A DNA stretch of 64,000 nucleotides from Hyphomonadaceae bacterium JAD_PAG50586_4 (lineage in GTDB: Bacteria; Pseudomonadota; Alphaproteobacteria; Caulobacterales; Aquidulcibacteraceae), in assembly GCA_023242925.1 (NCBI GenBank), contig CP096134.1, positions 682,001 through 746,000 of the forward strand, in the 5' to 3' direction. The first letter of the stretch is position 1, and each line of letters starts with the position of its first letter. Both the position numbers and the translations under genes were made by a program. Shown here piece after piece: positions 34,824 to 44,570 of this stretch. A model generated the notes under the pieces. That model saw only the letters and a list, made by a program, of their open reading frames with translations, did not search any database and was not told the DNA's origin.

Positions 34824-37213
34824 AATTCACTCTTTCCTGGCTCAAAGAGCATTTGGCGACGGACGCCTCGCTCGACGACATTGTCGAGCGCATGACGATG
34901 ACTGGCCTTGAGGTCGAAGGCGTCGAGGATGCGGGCGCGAAGCTGGGCGCTTTCACGGTCGCGCGCATCATCAGTGCGGCGAAGCACCCGAACGCTGACA
35001 AGCTGCAAGTCTGCCAAGTCGAAACCAAACTCGGCACGCTGGAGGTCGTCTGCGGCGCGCCGAACGCACGCGCGGGGCTGGTCACCGCGTTCGCGCCGAT
35101 CGGCGCCTATATCCCCGGCAGCGGCATTACGCTGGAGCCGAAGCCGGTGCGCGGCGTGGTGTCGAACGGCATGCTGTGCTCGGGCGCGGAGCTTGAACTC
35201 GATACCGACGCCGACGGCATTCTCGAACTCGATCCGGAACTGAAGGTCGGCACGCCGCTCGCGGAAGCACTGCATCTGAACGATCCGGTGGTGGACATCG
35301 AAGTCACGCCGAACCGTCCTGACTGGTTGGGCGTGCACGGCATCGCGCGCGATCTCGCGGCGGCCGGTTTGGGCAAGGTGACGACGAAGCCGATCCTGCC
35401 GGTCCCGGGGCGTTTCCCGTCGCCGGTGAAGGTGACGATCGAGAACGATGAAGCCTGCCCGATGTTCTCGGGTCGGTACATTCGCGGCGTGAAGAACGGG
35501 CCGTCGCCGGCGTGGCTGCAACAGCGCCTGCGCGCAGTTGGCCTGCGCCCGCGCAGCATCCTCGTCGACATCACGAACTTCATTTCGCTCGATCGCTCAC
35601 GCCCGCTGCATGTTTATGACGCCTCGAAGCTGAAGGGCGCGATCCATGCGCGCCTCGGCCGCGAAGGCGAAAGCTTCAAAGCGCTCGATGGCAATGTCTA
35701 TGATGTGTCGCCGACGATGTGCGTGATCGCGGACGATGAGAAAGTGCTCGGCCTCGGCGGCATTATCGGCGGCGAAGAGAGCGGTTGCTCGGAAGCGACG
35801 ACGGACGTGTTTCTCGAAAGCGCCTATTTCGACTCGACCCGCACGCACGCGACGGGCCGCGCGACCGGCATCGTCTCCGATGCGCAATACCGTTTCGCGC
35901 GCGGCGTGGATTCCGGTTTCGTTGTTTCAGGCCTCGAAATGGCGACGCGGATGGTCCTCGATCTCTGCGGCGGCGAGGCGAGCGAAGTGGTGATCGCCGG
36001 CGAAGAGCCCGCGCCGCCGAAGCCGGTGACGTTCGATCCCGATCGCGTACGCGCGCTGGCGGGCATCGACGTGAAGCCGACGCGTGTGCGCGCCGTGCTG
36101 AAGGATCTCGGCTTCGAGACAAGCGCGGAGGGGCAAAGCTCCAAGCGCATCGTGGTCGAGCCGCCGACCTGGCGACGCGACATCGAGGGTCCGGCCGATC
36201 TCGTGGAAGAGGTCGCGCGCATCGAGGGCTTCGACAAGATGCCGGTGCTGGCGCCGCCGCGCGCCGCGGGCTTCCGCGCGCCGCCCGCGAGCGTTGGCGA
36301 AAGCCGTACGCGGATCGGCCGTCGTGCGACGGCGTCGCTCGGCTATAACGAAGCGATCACCTGGAGCTTCACGCCGCGCGCGCATGCGCAAGCCTTCGGC
36401 GGCGGCGGCGAAGAGATGCTGGTCGCCAACCCGATCGCCAGCGATCTCGATTGCATGCGGCCGTCTGCATTGCCGAACCTGCTTGTCGCGGCGCAACGCA
36501 ATGCCGATCGCGGCTTCGATGACGCGCGCTTGTTCGAAGCGGGCCCGGCCTATCGCGACACGACGCAAGCCGGCCAGCTCCGAACAATCACGGCCGCATG
36601 GCTTGCACGTCCGCCGCGCCATTGGCGCGCGGCGCCACAGCCGGACATTTTCGATATGAAGCGCGATCTGGTGATCGTGCTCGAAGCTATCGGCGCGCCG
36701 GTGGCCTCCTTGCAAACCTCGAACGAGGTCCCGGCGCACTGGCGCCCTGGTCGCGCCGGCGCGCTGCGCTTGGGCAATAAGCCAGTGGCGATCTTCGGCG
36801 AAATCCATCCACGCGCGCTGAAGGCGATCGGCGTCGAAGCGCCGGCGCTGGCGTTCGAAATCTTTGTCGATGCGCTGCCGCAGCCGCGCGCCAAAGGCGG
36901 CCGCTCAAAGCCGCCGTTGGAGAAGCTCGATCTGCAACCGCTCTCTCGTGATTTCGCCTTCATCGTTGACGATGCTGTGGCCGCCGCTGATGTAGTGCGC
37001 GCAGCGATCGGCGCGGATAAGGCGCTGATTGCGGACGTGTCGTTGTTCGACGTCTATCGCGGTGAGCGCATGCAGACTGGCAAAAAGAGCCTCGCCATCG
37101 AAGTCACGCTGCAGCCGCGCGAGAAGACGTTGACGGACGCCGACATCGAAGCGGTGAGCGCTAAGGTTGTCAGCGCGGTGATGAAAGCGACAGGCGGCAC
37201 GCTGCGGGGTTGA
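34820..37213 (+). CDS. pheT: Phenylalanine-tRNA ligase beta subunit
   Basis: 797 residues from ATG 34820. An EMAP/tRNA-binding domain (KLGAFTVARIISAAKHPNADKL) is at the N-terminus, followed by the B3/B4 editing region (EVTPNRPDWLGVHGIARDLA), the B5 domain, the catalytic-like core and a C-terminal ferredoxin-fold anticodon-binding domain (KLDLQPLSRDFAFIVDDAV). The ATGA overlap with the inserted ORF sets the start. Length is normal. Confidence 0.95.
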   Translation: MKFTLSWLKEHLATDASLDDIVERMTMTGLEVEGVEDAGAKLGAFTVARIISAAKHPNADKLQVCQVETKLGTLEVVCGAPNARAGLVTAFAPIGAYIPGSGITLEPKPVRGVVSNGMLCSGAELELDTDADGILELDPELKVGTPLAEALHLNDPVVDIEVTPNRPDWLGVHGIARDLAAAGLGKVTTKPILPVPGRFPSPVKVTIENDEACPMFSGRYIRGVKNGPSPAWLQQRLRAVGLRPRSILVDITNFISLDRSRPLHVYDASKLKGAIHARLGREGESFKALDGNVYDVSPTMCVIADDEKVLGLGGIIGGEESGCSEATTDVFLESAYFDSTRTHATGRATGIVSDAQYRFARGVDSGFVVSGLEMATRMVLDLCGGEASEVVIAGEEPAPPKPVTFDPDRVRALAGIDVKPTRVRAVLKDLGFETSAEGQSSKRIVVEPPTWRRDIEGPADLVEEVARIEGFDKMPVLAPPRAAGFRAPPASVGESRTRIGRRATASLGYNEAITWSFTPRAHAQAFGGGGEEMLVANPIASDLDCMRPSALPNLLVAAQRNADRGFDDARLFEAGPAYRDTTQAGQLRTITAAWLARPPRHWRAAPQPDIFDMKRDLVIVLEAIGAPVASLQTSNEVPAHWRPGRAGALRLGNKPVAIFGEIHPRALKAIGVEAPALAFEIFVDALPQPRAKGGRSKPPLEKLDLQPLSRDFAFIVDDAVAAADVVRAAIGADKALIADVSLFDVYRGERMQTGKKSLAIEVTLQPREKTLTDADIEAVSAKVVSAVMKATGGTLRG

Positions 37214-37242
37214 TCGCCGCAGGCGTGGCCCCACATGATAGG

Positions 37243-37288
37243 GCGCGCGGGACGGCCCGCGCGCTTTTCATTCAACGGGGACGGCCCC
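37243..37288 (+). promoter_or_regulatory. Guanidine-II (mini-ykkC) riboswitch
   Basis: Two hairpins with identical ACGG tetraloops: a 9-bp stem GCGCGCGGG/CCCGCGCGC (37243-37264, loop 37252-37255) and a 4-bp stem GGGG/CCCC (37277-37288, loop 37281-37284), joined by 12 nt. Paired hairpins with ACGR loops define the class, and it precedes a SugE/Gdx exporter whose ribosome-binding site lies 20 nt downstream. Guanidinium binding is expected to bring the loops together and expose that site. Confidence 0.92.
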
Positions 37289-37319
37289 AACATGCGCGCG
37301 CGCGCACGGAGGAGTCGTC

Positions 37320-37643
37320 ATGCAAGCCTGGATCATGTTGGCCGGCGCAGGTCTGTTGGAGATCGTGTGGGCCATCGGCCTCAAATACGCCGACGGCTTC
37401 ACCAAGCCCATTCCAACCGCGATTACGATCGCGGCGATGGCTGCAAGCATGTATCTGCTCGCCATGGCGGCGCGCGATTTGCCGATCGGCACGGCCTACG
37501 CGATCTGGACCGGCATCGGCGCCGTGGGCGCGGCGCTCCTCGGCATGATGCTCTTCAACGAAAGCGCCAACGTCGCGCGGCTCGCCTGTATCGGCCTGAT
37601 CGTGGTGGGGATCGTGGGCTTAAAACTTTCGTCGCCCAGCTGA
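37320..37643 (+). CDS. gdx: Guanidinium exporter (SMR family, Gdx/SugE)
   Basis: 107 residues, four membrane helices. The SMR glutamate is E14 in [17 protein letters not shown], and [23 protein letters not shown] is typical of the Gdx subgroup (not the QacE drug subgroup). It exchanges guanidinium for protons at the inner membrane. GGAGGAG lies 5-11 nt upstream of ATG 37320. Directly controlled by the riboswitch above it. Confidence 0.95.
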   Translation: MQAWIMLAGAGLLEIVWAIGLKYADGFTKPIPTAITIAAMAASMYLLAMAARDLPIGTAYAIWTGIGAVGAALLGMMLFNESANVARLACIGLIVVGIVGLKLSSPS

Positions 37644-37698
37644 GCTGACTTGCCCGCCTCGCGCGCTTGGCTAAAACGGCGCGCGAGGGAGGGGCGGC

Positions 37699-38529
37699 AT
37701 GCCTCTAATCAAACGCAAACACACGACCGCCAAAGCCTACGCGCACGACTGGCTCGAACCGGACCAACCGGGCGGGATCAATTTCTTCTCCGGTACGATC
37801 ATCGTGCTGGTGATCTTCAGCCTGCTGTCGCTGGCGATCGAGACGGAATTGCTGCGCGCGGATTCCGGGCTCGATCGTTCGATGCTGCCTTGGGTGCAGG
37901 CGGTGAACGTCGCGGTGGTTTGGATATTCGCGATCGAGTTTGCGTTGCGGTTTTGGTCCGAAGGCGAGAACCCAGTGCATGCGGGGATAGCGGGTCGCGT
38001 CCGATTTCTGATGCAGCCGGTTACGCTCGCGGATGTGATGGCGTTTCTGCCTGAGCTAATCGCGATGGTGTTTTTCCCCGATCATTCGAACCAGCTCTTT
38101 CCAGCGCTGCGCGCGCTGCGTCTCTTCCGTCTGTTCAAGCTCGCGCGCTACGTGCCCGCGTTCGCGATCGTAGGCGCTGCGGTGCGGCGCGCCTGGGCGC
38201 CCTTGATGGCGGCGCTCTGCGTGGCGGCGGCGCAGCTCTACATTGCGGCGATGATGCTTTATCTGATCGAAGGCGATACCAAGCCGCAAGCGTTCGGCTC
38301 GATCGCGCGGGCGATGTGGTGGGCCGTCGTGACGCTGACCACGGTGGGTTACGGCGACGTCTATCCGGACTCGACGTGGGGCCGTGTGGCTGCGGGTCTC
38401 GTAGCACTCGCTGGCGTCGGCATTGTGGCGATGCCGACGGGTATTCTCGCTTCAGCGTTCGCGGAAGAGTTTCGCGAGCGGCATGAGGCCGAGCAACGCG
38501 CGCGGCGCGGCGAGCGCCCCGATCAGTGA
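37699..38529 (+). CDS. Voltage-gated-type potassium channel
   Basis: 276 residues. Six membrane segments: S1 FFSGTIIVLVIFSLLSLAI, S2 VNVAVVWIFAIEFALRFW, S4 with regularly spaced basic residues (ALRALRLFRLFKLARY), then the pore with the selectivity filter TLTTVGYGDVYP and S6 LVALAGVGIVAMPTGILAS. A highly charged tail ends the protein. The GYGD filter indicates K+ selectivity. Convergent with the beta-propeller gene (7-nt overlap). Confidence 0.9.
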   Translation: MPLIKRKHTTAKAYAHDWLEPDQPGGINFFSGTIIVLVIFSLLSLAIETELLRADSGLDRSMLPWVQAVNVAVVWIFAIEFALRFWSEGENPVHAGIAGRVRFLMQPVTLADVMAFLPELIAMVFFPDHSNQLFPALRALRLFRLFKLARYVPAFAIVGAAVRRAWAPLMAALCVAAAQLYIAAMMLYLIEGDTKPQAFGSIARAMWWAVVTLTTVGYGDVYPDSTWGRVAAGLVALAGVGIVAMPTGILASAFAEEFRERHEAEQRARRGERPDQ

Positions 38530-40547
38530 CGCGGCGGCGGCGCGGTGAGGTTCACGCGCGCGAGTTCGTCGATACGGCCGCTGCGCACGCGGCCCTCGAT
38601 GATCTCCGTACCCGAGAGTGCGAAGATGCGCGGGCCGACGAAGATCGGCCGCGAATTGCCGTACCAATCGATGCACGAGACTTCGCATTGGTAGCTGGGA
38701 TGTTCGGACTCGTCCTTGGTCGAGAGTTCGCCGAGCGAGGCGAGGCGATGGTCGGCCGAAAGCGCGACGAAACTCACGTCTGAAGATTCACTGTCCCAAA
38801 TCCAACGCCCGCTGCGCCATTGCGCTTCGCCGGTCGGGATGCCGAGCGTACCGGAGCCATCGGCGGCGAGCGTGTAGTTGAAAGCGTGCGAGCGACCTTC
38901 GGTTTCAAAGCGGGCGGCGAGGCGGGCGGTGTCGGCGACGCGCGGCGCGCCGGAAAGATCAATCACGGACATGCTGAGCGCCTCGCGTGAATGATAGCCG
39001 GTGATGATCGCGTCTTCGCCGATACTCTCGACACGGATCACGTTGTGCGGCGCGTCGAGCACTTGCGCTGCGCTCGGATTGTCGGACGGCACGACCATGA
39101 CGCGTGCTGTCACGTCGGCAACTTCGTCCTCGTCCATATACGAAGACCATCGCGTACGACCGCCATAGACCAGGTGCCCGGCGGTGAAGCGGTTCTCCAT
39201 CGCGCGACCCGTGACGCTGGGCAGCCGCGTGAAATAGCTCTCCGGCGCGGGCTGTGGTGTCGTGCTGAAGTCCGCGAGCGGCGTGGTCAAGAAGCGCAGC
39301 GGGATTTCGCGATCCGACATTTCGCAACGTGGATCGACCCATAGTGCGAGCGCGCGGAACTCGGTCGCGGTTGCTTCCATGCCGAGCTGGTCGTTGGGGC
39401 CGCCGCGCACGAATGTCGCGCGCGGCGCCCGCTGGCGAGATCGATCTGGAAGATCGCCGAGGGCACGGCGCTTTCAAAACCAGTCTTTGGTCGCGCGGCG
39501 CATTCGGCGTCCTGTGCGGCGTAATTCGCGTATCGCTCCTCGGTCGGCCAGGTCCATAGATAGAGGTGATCGTTCGAGACGTAGAACTCGCGTGCGCCGG
39601 GGGCGGCGATCGCGGTGGTGCGGCACTCCAATTCGTCACCGGCGCGTGTGCTGCCAAGCGGGCAGACCGCAATGGTGTGGAAGGTGGGGTCGTCGGTCGC
39701 TTGGATCGGGCGATAGATGTTACGCGGGCTGACGAGCGGGCGGCCGGCTGAAAGCTCTTCTGTCTCATCAACCGTGCGCACCAAGCGGCGCACGCGCGGC
39801 CATTCGATTTCGTCGGAATCGAGATCAAGGTCTTCGAGCGCGACGGGCGAATAGATGACGAGATTGCCGTTGACCAATCGCGTCGCGTAATTCTCGCTGT
39901 CGTAATAATCGCCGGATGAAACGAAGTACGCGCCTTCGCGGGTGAAGCGGCCTTCGGGGCTCAGTGAGAAGACGCTGAATTCCGTCGCCTGATGATCGTA
40001 ATTGTAGCTGGTGGCGACGATGCGGTTTTCGTGGACGAGGATTTCATCGTACCAGGCGTCCATGCCGCCCTTGCGGTAGATGTTGATGCGATCGGTGAGC
40101 GCCAGATCGGACGACGAGGCGCCGGTGTTGATCGAAAAGAGCCGCCCGTCCTGCAACACGATTAGATAGGGCCCGATCATCTTGACGATGTCGCCCTCAT
40201 CGACGCCGGCGGTTTGCACATTGGTGATGGCGGTGTTGACCGAGACGGCCGCCGGCGCAGAGACGCGGGAGGCGGTGACCACAACGGATTCTTGCGCATC
40301 CTCAAGCGGGCAATCTTCGGGTGTGAGACAGGGCTCTTCCGCCAGGCTCTGCTTGCCGCCACTGCGCGCAAGCCGGCGCGCGGTGTTCACCTCTTCAAGC
40401 GTGCGCACGTAAGCGCGAAACTCGGCTTCGCTGCTGAAGTGCGAAAGCGAACCCCATGTCGGCGGCTCGGTCGCGTTGCGCGCAAGGGGGCGGCGTGGCG
40501 CAAGCGCCCACAAGCAAGGCCAGTCCAGTATAGAGCCACTGACGCAT
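38523..40547 (-). CDS. Beta-propeller lipoprotein, two compensating frameshifts
   Basis: A lipoprotein signal (MRQWLYTGLALLVGACATPP) starts at ATG 40547 with GGGGAGG upstream, but in a different frame from the body. Dropping one C from the run at 40486-40490 leads into LARNATEPPTWGSLSHFSS. A second break near 39420, in an alternating GC run, passes from DLASGRRA to ATFVRGGPNDQLGM; it needs one extra base. The joined protein (~674 aa) has VNTAITNVQTAGVDEGDIVK and repeated blades, matching the beta-propeller family found in bacterial surface lipoproteins. Function unknown. Confidence 0.75.
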
Positions 40548-40626
40548 GCTTCACCTCCCCGACAGGAAGGCTATCAGCGCGCGCCCATCTGGCTACCCAC
40601 AAACCTGTGATGCTGCGCGTGCGCGC

Positions 40627-41199
40627 TTAGAACGGGTTCAAGCGGCGGCGGCGCGAATAGGCGAGGTAGCCGATGTTTGCGCCAAGCCGGAAGCCGACGC
40701 CCGCGCGCATCGGCGCCAGCGTAATCCCATCGCGGCGCTGATAATTCACGCCGACGCCGCCGACGAAATAGGCGGAGCCTTCGACGCCCGGGAAGCGCTG
40801 AAAGATCTGATCCGGATCGCGCATGCCATAGACGAGCGTGAACACTTTGGAGGCGTTGCCGCCAGTGTCGAATCCGATCGATGGCCCCTGCCAATAGACG
40901 CGCGTCGTGCCGCTGCGGCCCTTCAGGCGCAAACGTCCGTCGCCATAGCGCAGCCCGATGCCGATAGCGCCGGAGCCTTCTTCGCCTTGGATGTAGCCAT
41001 TGGGGCGGCCGTTCTCGGCAAATACGTGGCTGACGACGGCGGCGACGCCTTCAGCGCCGGCGCCAAAGAAACGCTCGGCCGCGTCCACGATTTCCGGTTC
41101 GGAATAGGTGTGGTCATCCTGTGCGAATGCTGCGGCTGGGGCCAGCAGGCTTGCGCCAAGACCGAGAGCGAGGGCGCGGCGCGAAAGATCATCCGTCAT
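40627..41199 (-). CDS. Exported DUF1134 protein
   Basis: About 190 residues from ATG 41199 (GGAG 8 nt upstream). A twin-arginine-like signal (SRRALALGLGASLLAPAAAFA) precedes the DUF1134 domain: YSEPEIVDAAERFFGAGAEG, GRPNGYIQGEEGSGAIGIGL, VYWQGPSIGFDTGGNASKVF. Earlier in-frame ATGs lack a ribosome site. DUF1134 proteins are exported in alphaproteobacteria and may bind lipids; not established. Confidence 0.85.
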   Translation of the reverse strand: MTDDLSRRALALGLGASLLAPAAAFAQDDHTYSEPEIVDAAERFFGAGAEGVAAVVSHVFAENGRPNGYIQGEEGSGAIGIGLRYGDGRLRLKGRSGTTRVYWQGPSIGFDTGGNASKVFTLVYGMRDPDQIFQRFPGVEGSAYFVGGVGVNYQRRDGITLAPMRAGVGFRLGANIGYLAYSRRRRLNPF

Positions 41200-41375
41200 G
41201 AAATCAACTCCGAGTATGGGAGCAATATAGCGCTTATCGGACGATTGCAGCAGAGGCTGGATGAGCGGGCGATGAACAAAAAGGAGGGGCAGGGTGGGGA
41301 TGGCGCCGTGTTTGATGGTGTGTGCGACTGTTGTCGGCGCCAAGTGTAATAGCAGACGTCGGCGCTATTGGCCTC

Positions 41376-41402
41376 CTGCCCTCCCCGCACGCGGGGAGGC
41401 AG
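41376..41402. repeat. GC-rich hairpin in the 41.2-41.7 kb gap
   Basis: CTGCCCTCCCCGC pairs with GCGGGGAGGCAG (one bulged base). The run AGAAAAAC follows. It is one of several palindromes in a 518-nt non-coding stretch (41200-41717); apart from these repeats I see no gene there. Confidence 0.55.
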
Positions 41403-41519
41403 AAAAACATATAGCACTTTTGGCCGCGTGAAGCGGGGGCTTCACACGGTTGAACTTGATTGAAGATGTTGGCTCGAAGCCGGCGGTCCGAAGCGTGGGA
41501 TAGCGTGGCGATCTAAAGT

Positions 41520-41662
41520 CCCTTCTCCCGCATGGGCGGGAGAAGGTGGTCGCGAAGCGAACGGATGAGGTGGGCGTTTGGGGAGTGCGCTCTATCCTGA
41601 ACCGCGCGCCCTCACCCGTTCGAACGAGTTCGAACGACCTCTCCCCTCGCGGGGAAGAGGTG
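41520..41662. repeat. Intergenic palindromic repeat (REP/MITE-like), copy 2
   Basis: The same skeleton as copy 1: CCTTCTCCCgcatGGGCGGGAGAAGG, GGATGAGG, then CCCTCACCC and CCTCTCCCCTCGCGGGGAAGAGG. The central part contains GTTCGAACGAGTTCGAAC. The arms again are near reverse complements while the centres differ from copy 1, as expected for a dispersed palindromic family. Confidence 0.75.
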
Positions 41663-41717
41663 GGCGTCCCGCCACTCGAGCGACGTTTGCGCATCACCAA
41701 TTGAGTGTAAGACTAAA

Positions 41718-42410
41718 TCACTCGCTCCCGCGAAACCTTCCGTCGCCTTCTTCAGTCACGAGCACCACGCCGGGATTTTCTGGCGCTATGTCTTCGAACA
41801 AGCCGATGTCCAGATCTTGTTGCGGCTCGGGGCCGCGCATGGGGGCGGCGACGCGTTCGGCGAGTTCGATGCGTTCGACAGGCGCGAGCGGGGCGGCGAT
41901 CCCGGCCGCGTGCATCGGGCGCCAGAAACTGATGGCGATTGCGAACTTGCCTTCGCGCTCGATGATCTCGGCCAAGCCGTTGCGCACGAGATCGCCCCAG
42001 CGTTTCATCAGCTGCTTATGGTCGACATAAAGCTTTGGCAGCGCTTCGCTCACGAGTTCGGCGGGCGCGCCGAGCAAGTCGCGCGCTTGCTCGGGCGTGC
42101 GGGCGTGACCGAGCGGTTTTCGCACGGCGGCGTCGCCGGAGCGGGCGACGGGCGCGGGCGGGGCGGGACGCCAATAGCGCATGACCACGCGCCAGCCGTC
42201 GCGCCAGACAAGTTCGTACAATCCAGAGCCGTAGAGCTCGGGTACGGCGGCTTCAGCGTCGGCTGGCGTCTCGAATTGGTCCGGCAATTCCTCGACGGCG
42301 AGGAACACTGGGCCGTGGGCGAGCGTGGTCGCTTCGTCCTCGGTGCGGGCGCGCGGCGCATCGGGATGCCGCGCCGCCGCCAAATTCGCCGCTAAGGGGA
42401 AAACGCTCAC
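41718..42410 (-). CDS. Uncharacterised soluble protein
   Basis: 230 residues, no signal or membrane segment. VFLAVEELPDQFETPADAEA and YELVWRDGWRVVMRYWRP (a compact beta unit) are near the N-terminus; RWGDLVRNGLAEIIEREGKF and ISFWRPMH follow in the C-terminal half. The two FWRP/YWRP motifs suggest an internal duplication. Family unrecognised. Confidence 0.6.
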   Translation of the reverse strand: MSVFPLAANLAAARHPDAPRARTEDEATTLAHGPVFLAVEELPDQFETPADAEAAVPELYGSGLYELVWRDGWRVVMRYWRPAPPAPVARSGDAAVRKPLGHARTPEQARDLLGAPAELVSEALPKLYVDHKQLMKRWGDLVRNGLAEIIEREGKFAIAISFWRPMHAAGIAAPLAPVERIELAERVAAPMRGPEPQQDLDIGLFEDIAPENPGVVLVTEEGDGRFRGSE

Positions 42411-42509
42411 GGAACCTTTTGTCCACGGGGCGCCTCCGACATCGCCTTGTCATCGGAGGGGGCCAGTTTAGAAGGTCTAGTGTCCGCTAAAATGGGTGGG
42501 GAGCCAAGC

Positions 42510-44570
42510 ATGTCGCATCGTCGCTGGAGTTTGGCTGCCTTGGTGTTGGCGCCTGTGTTGGCGCTGGGCGCGTGCGACCAGATCGGCCAAGTGATCGAAG
42601 ATATGCGCGGCGGGACCGAGCAAGCCGAAGGACCGGGGCCGGCGCCGTTGGATGACGTGCCGCTGGAAGCGCGCGCGCTCGCGGGCTCGGTGCAGCCGCA
42701 AGATCAGATCGCGGCGATGTTGGCGCCGGAGCCGGTGCTGATCGCGCCGGGCGAAATTCTGGTCGGCGCAATGGTCGAACAGGAATTGTCGGAGACGGCG
42801 AGCGAGATGGGCCTCGCCAGCAATTTTGTACGCTCGCTGCGCGCAGGCGGGACAGAAGCGCTGGAGCAATTGCCGGAGAACGTGATCGCGCAAGTGCGCA
42901 CGCGTGCTGAAGCGGAAGCGTCGGACGCAGCGCGCACGGCGGCGCGCGATGTGTTGGGGCGCTTGGGCATTGATGGCGAAATCGTCGTGCGTCCGGGCGG
43001 CGTGGTGACGGTGAGCTTGGCGGGTTCGGGTGTGAGCCCGACGTCGATGCGCATGGCGCAGCAGGGCGGGGAAGCTTCTATGGCTGAGGCGCCGCCGGCG
43101 GCTGTGGAGTGGAACGAGGCTGACCGTTGCCCGCGCATCGTCACGCAGGGCCAGTTGGAGCAGGATTTGGCTTTGGCGACGCGCTGCGCGATCCAGCGTC
43201 TGACGGCGTCGCGCCAGTTCGAATATGTGGAGCCGAACTACATCGCGTCGTCGGGCTTCACGCTGCCGCCGCGTCGCGATCAAACGCCGCCGCCGCCGAG
43301 CACTACGCCGCGTCCGCAGCAGCCGAGCCAGCCTTCAACGCAACCGACGATTCCGGCCACGCCAGCGCCGACGCCGGCTGTCGTCGGCGGTGTGCCGAAC
43401 GATCCGCTTTATGCGCTGCAATGGCATTATCGCACGCATGGCACGGGCGCCGGCCAATCGCCGGGCGGGGCGGGCTTCATCAATTTCTGGGAAGCGGCGC
43501 AGGTCGGCTCGCGCAATGTGCGCGTCGCGGTGTTGGATACGGGGCTCGATCTCTCGCACCCGGATATTCAGGCCTCGCCGAATATCGCGGCCGGCGTTGA
43601 TCTCATCAACAATCCCGAACGCGGTGGCGATAGCGATGGCGTAGATGCCGATGCGAACGACGCGGGCGATCGCTGCGGCGCGGCGACGGAGAATTCGTAT
43701 CACGGCACGCATGTGGCCGGCACGATTGGCGCCGCGGCCACGAACGATCGGCGCGGCGTCGCCGGCGGGGCGTGGGATGTGACAGTGATCCCGGTGCGTG
43801 TGCTTGGCCGCTGCGGCGGCGAGTTGGCAGATATCGTGTCGGGCATTCGCTGGGCGGCGGGCATTGCGCCGGCTGTGAACGCAGCAGGCCAGCAGATCGT
43901 CAATCGCAATCCGGCCGACATCATCAATATGAGCTTGTCGATTCAGGCGCCGTGCCCGGCGTCGATGCAGGCCGCGATCGATGCGGCGGCGGCGCGGAAT
44001 GTGGTTGTGGCGGTTGCGGCCGGCAACAAGGCCAACCAGGCGCGGCTTTATGCGCCGGCGAATTGCAACAACGTGGTTGTGGTCGGCGCCAATGATGCGC
44101 GCGGGGGCTTGTCGCTCTATTCGAACTTCGGGCCGGAGATCGATTTGCTCGCGCCGGGCGGCGATATGTTCTCCGATAGTGACGGCGACGGTCGCCCCGA
44201 TGGCGTGCTCTCGACGCGGGCGACGGCGGCGGGCTGCTATGATCCGCTGAACTCGAACTCGACCGAGCGGTGCTATTATTCGTACCTGCAAGGCACCTCG
44301 ATGGCGGCGCCGCACGTGTCGGCCGCGTTCGCGTTGCTCGCGGCGCAGACGGGGTTGCGCGGACGACAATTGGAAGACGCGCTGTTTACGCGCGCGATTG
44401 CGCCGCATGGCGCGAATTACGGTGAGATCGAATGCGCGCGCTCGCGTAACGCCACGCCGATCGCGGCGGGTTCGCCGACGTGTGCAAGGCCGAGCGGGCG
44501 GGGCATGCTTGATTTGGCGCGCGCTGCGCAGGCGCCTGCGACGGCGGGTGCGGGAGCGTCGCCGCCATGA
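42510..44570 (+). CDS. Subtilisin-like serine protease, lipoprotein
   Basis: 686 residues from ATG 42510 (GGGGAG 6 nt upstream). A lipobox (LALGAC) anchors it in the envelope. After a ~220-residue N-terminal region and a Pro/Thr/Gln linker comes the S8 domain: Asp in AVLDTGLDLSHPD, His in NSYHGTHVAGTIGAA, Asn in AAGNKANQ (oxyanion side), and Ser in QGTSMAAPHVSAAFALL. DSDGDGRPDG near the catalytic serine looks calcium-binding. The N-terminal region carries VEPNYIASS, as in a subtilisin propeptide, suggesting autocatalytic processing. The stop overlaps the next gene by 4 nt. Confidence 0.88.
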   Translation: MSHRRWSLAALVLAPVLALGACDQIGQVIEDMRGGTEQAEGPGPAPLDDVPLEARALAGSVQPQDQIAAMLAPEPVLIAPGEILVGAMVEQELSETASEMGLASNFVRSLRAGGTEALEQLPENVIAQVRTRAEAEASDAARTAARDVLGRLGIDGEIVVRPGGVVTVSLAGSGVSPTSMRMAQQGGEASMAEAPPAAVEWNEADRCPRIVTQGQLEQDLALATRCAIQRLTASRQFEYVEPNYIASSGFTLPPRRDQTPPPPSTTPRPQQPSQPSTQPTIPATPAPTPAVVGGVPNDPLYALQWHYRTHGTGAGQSPGGAGFINFWEAAQVGSRNVRVAVLDTGLDLSHPDIQASPNIAAGVDLINNPERGGDSDGVDADANDAGDRCGAATENSYHGTHVAGTIGAAATNDRRGVAGGAWDVTVIPVRVLGRCGGELADIVSGIRWAAGIAPAVNAAGQQIVNRNPADIINMSLSIQAPCPASMQAAIDAAAARNVVVAVAAGNKANQARLYAPANCNNVVVVGANDARGGLSLYSNFGPEIDLLAPGGDMFSDSDGDGRPDGVLSTRATAAGCYDPLNSNSTERCYYSYLQGTSMAAPHVSAAFALLAAQTGLRGRQLEDALFTRAIAPHGANYGEIECARSRNATPIAAGSPTCARPSGRGMLDLARAAQAPATAGAGASPP

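Noticed and set aside
37214..37319. Plain terminator for pheT
   Set aside because: The first hairpin is followed by TTTT and could terminate, but the second ACGG hairpin and the Gdx gene identify a riboswitch.
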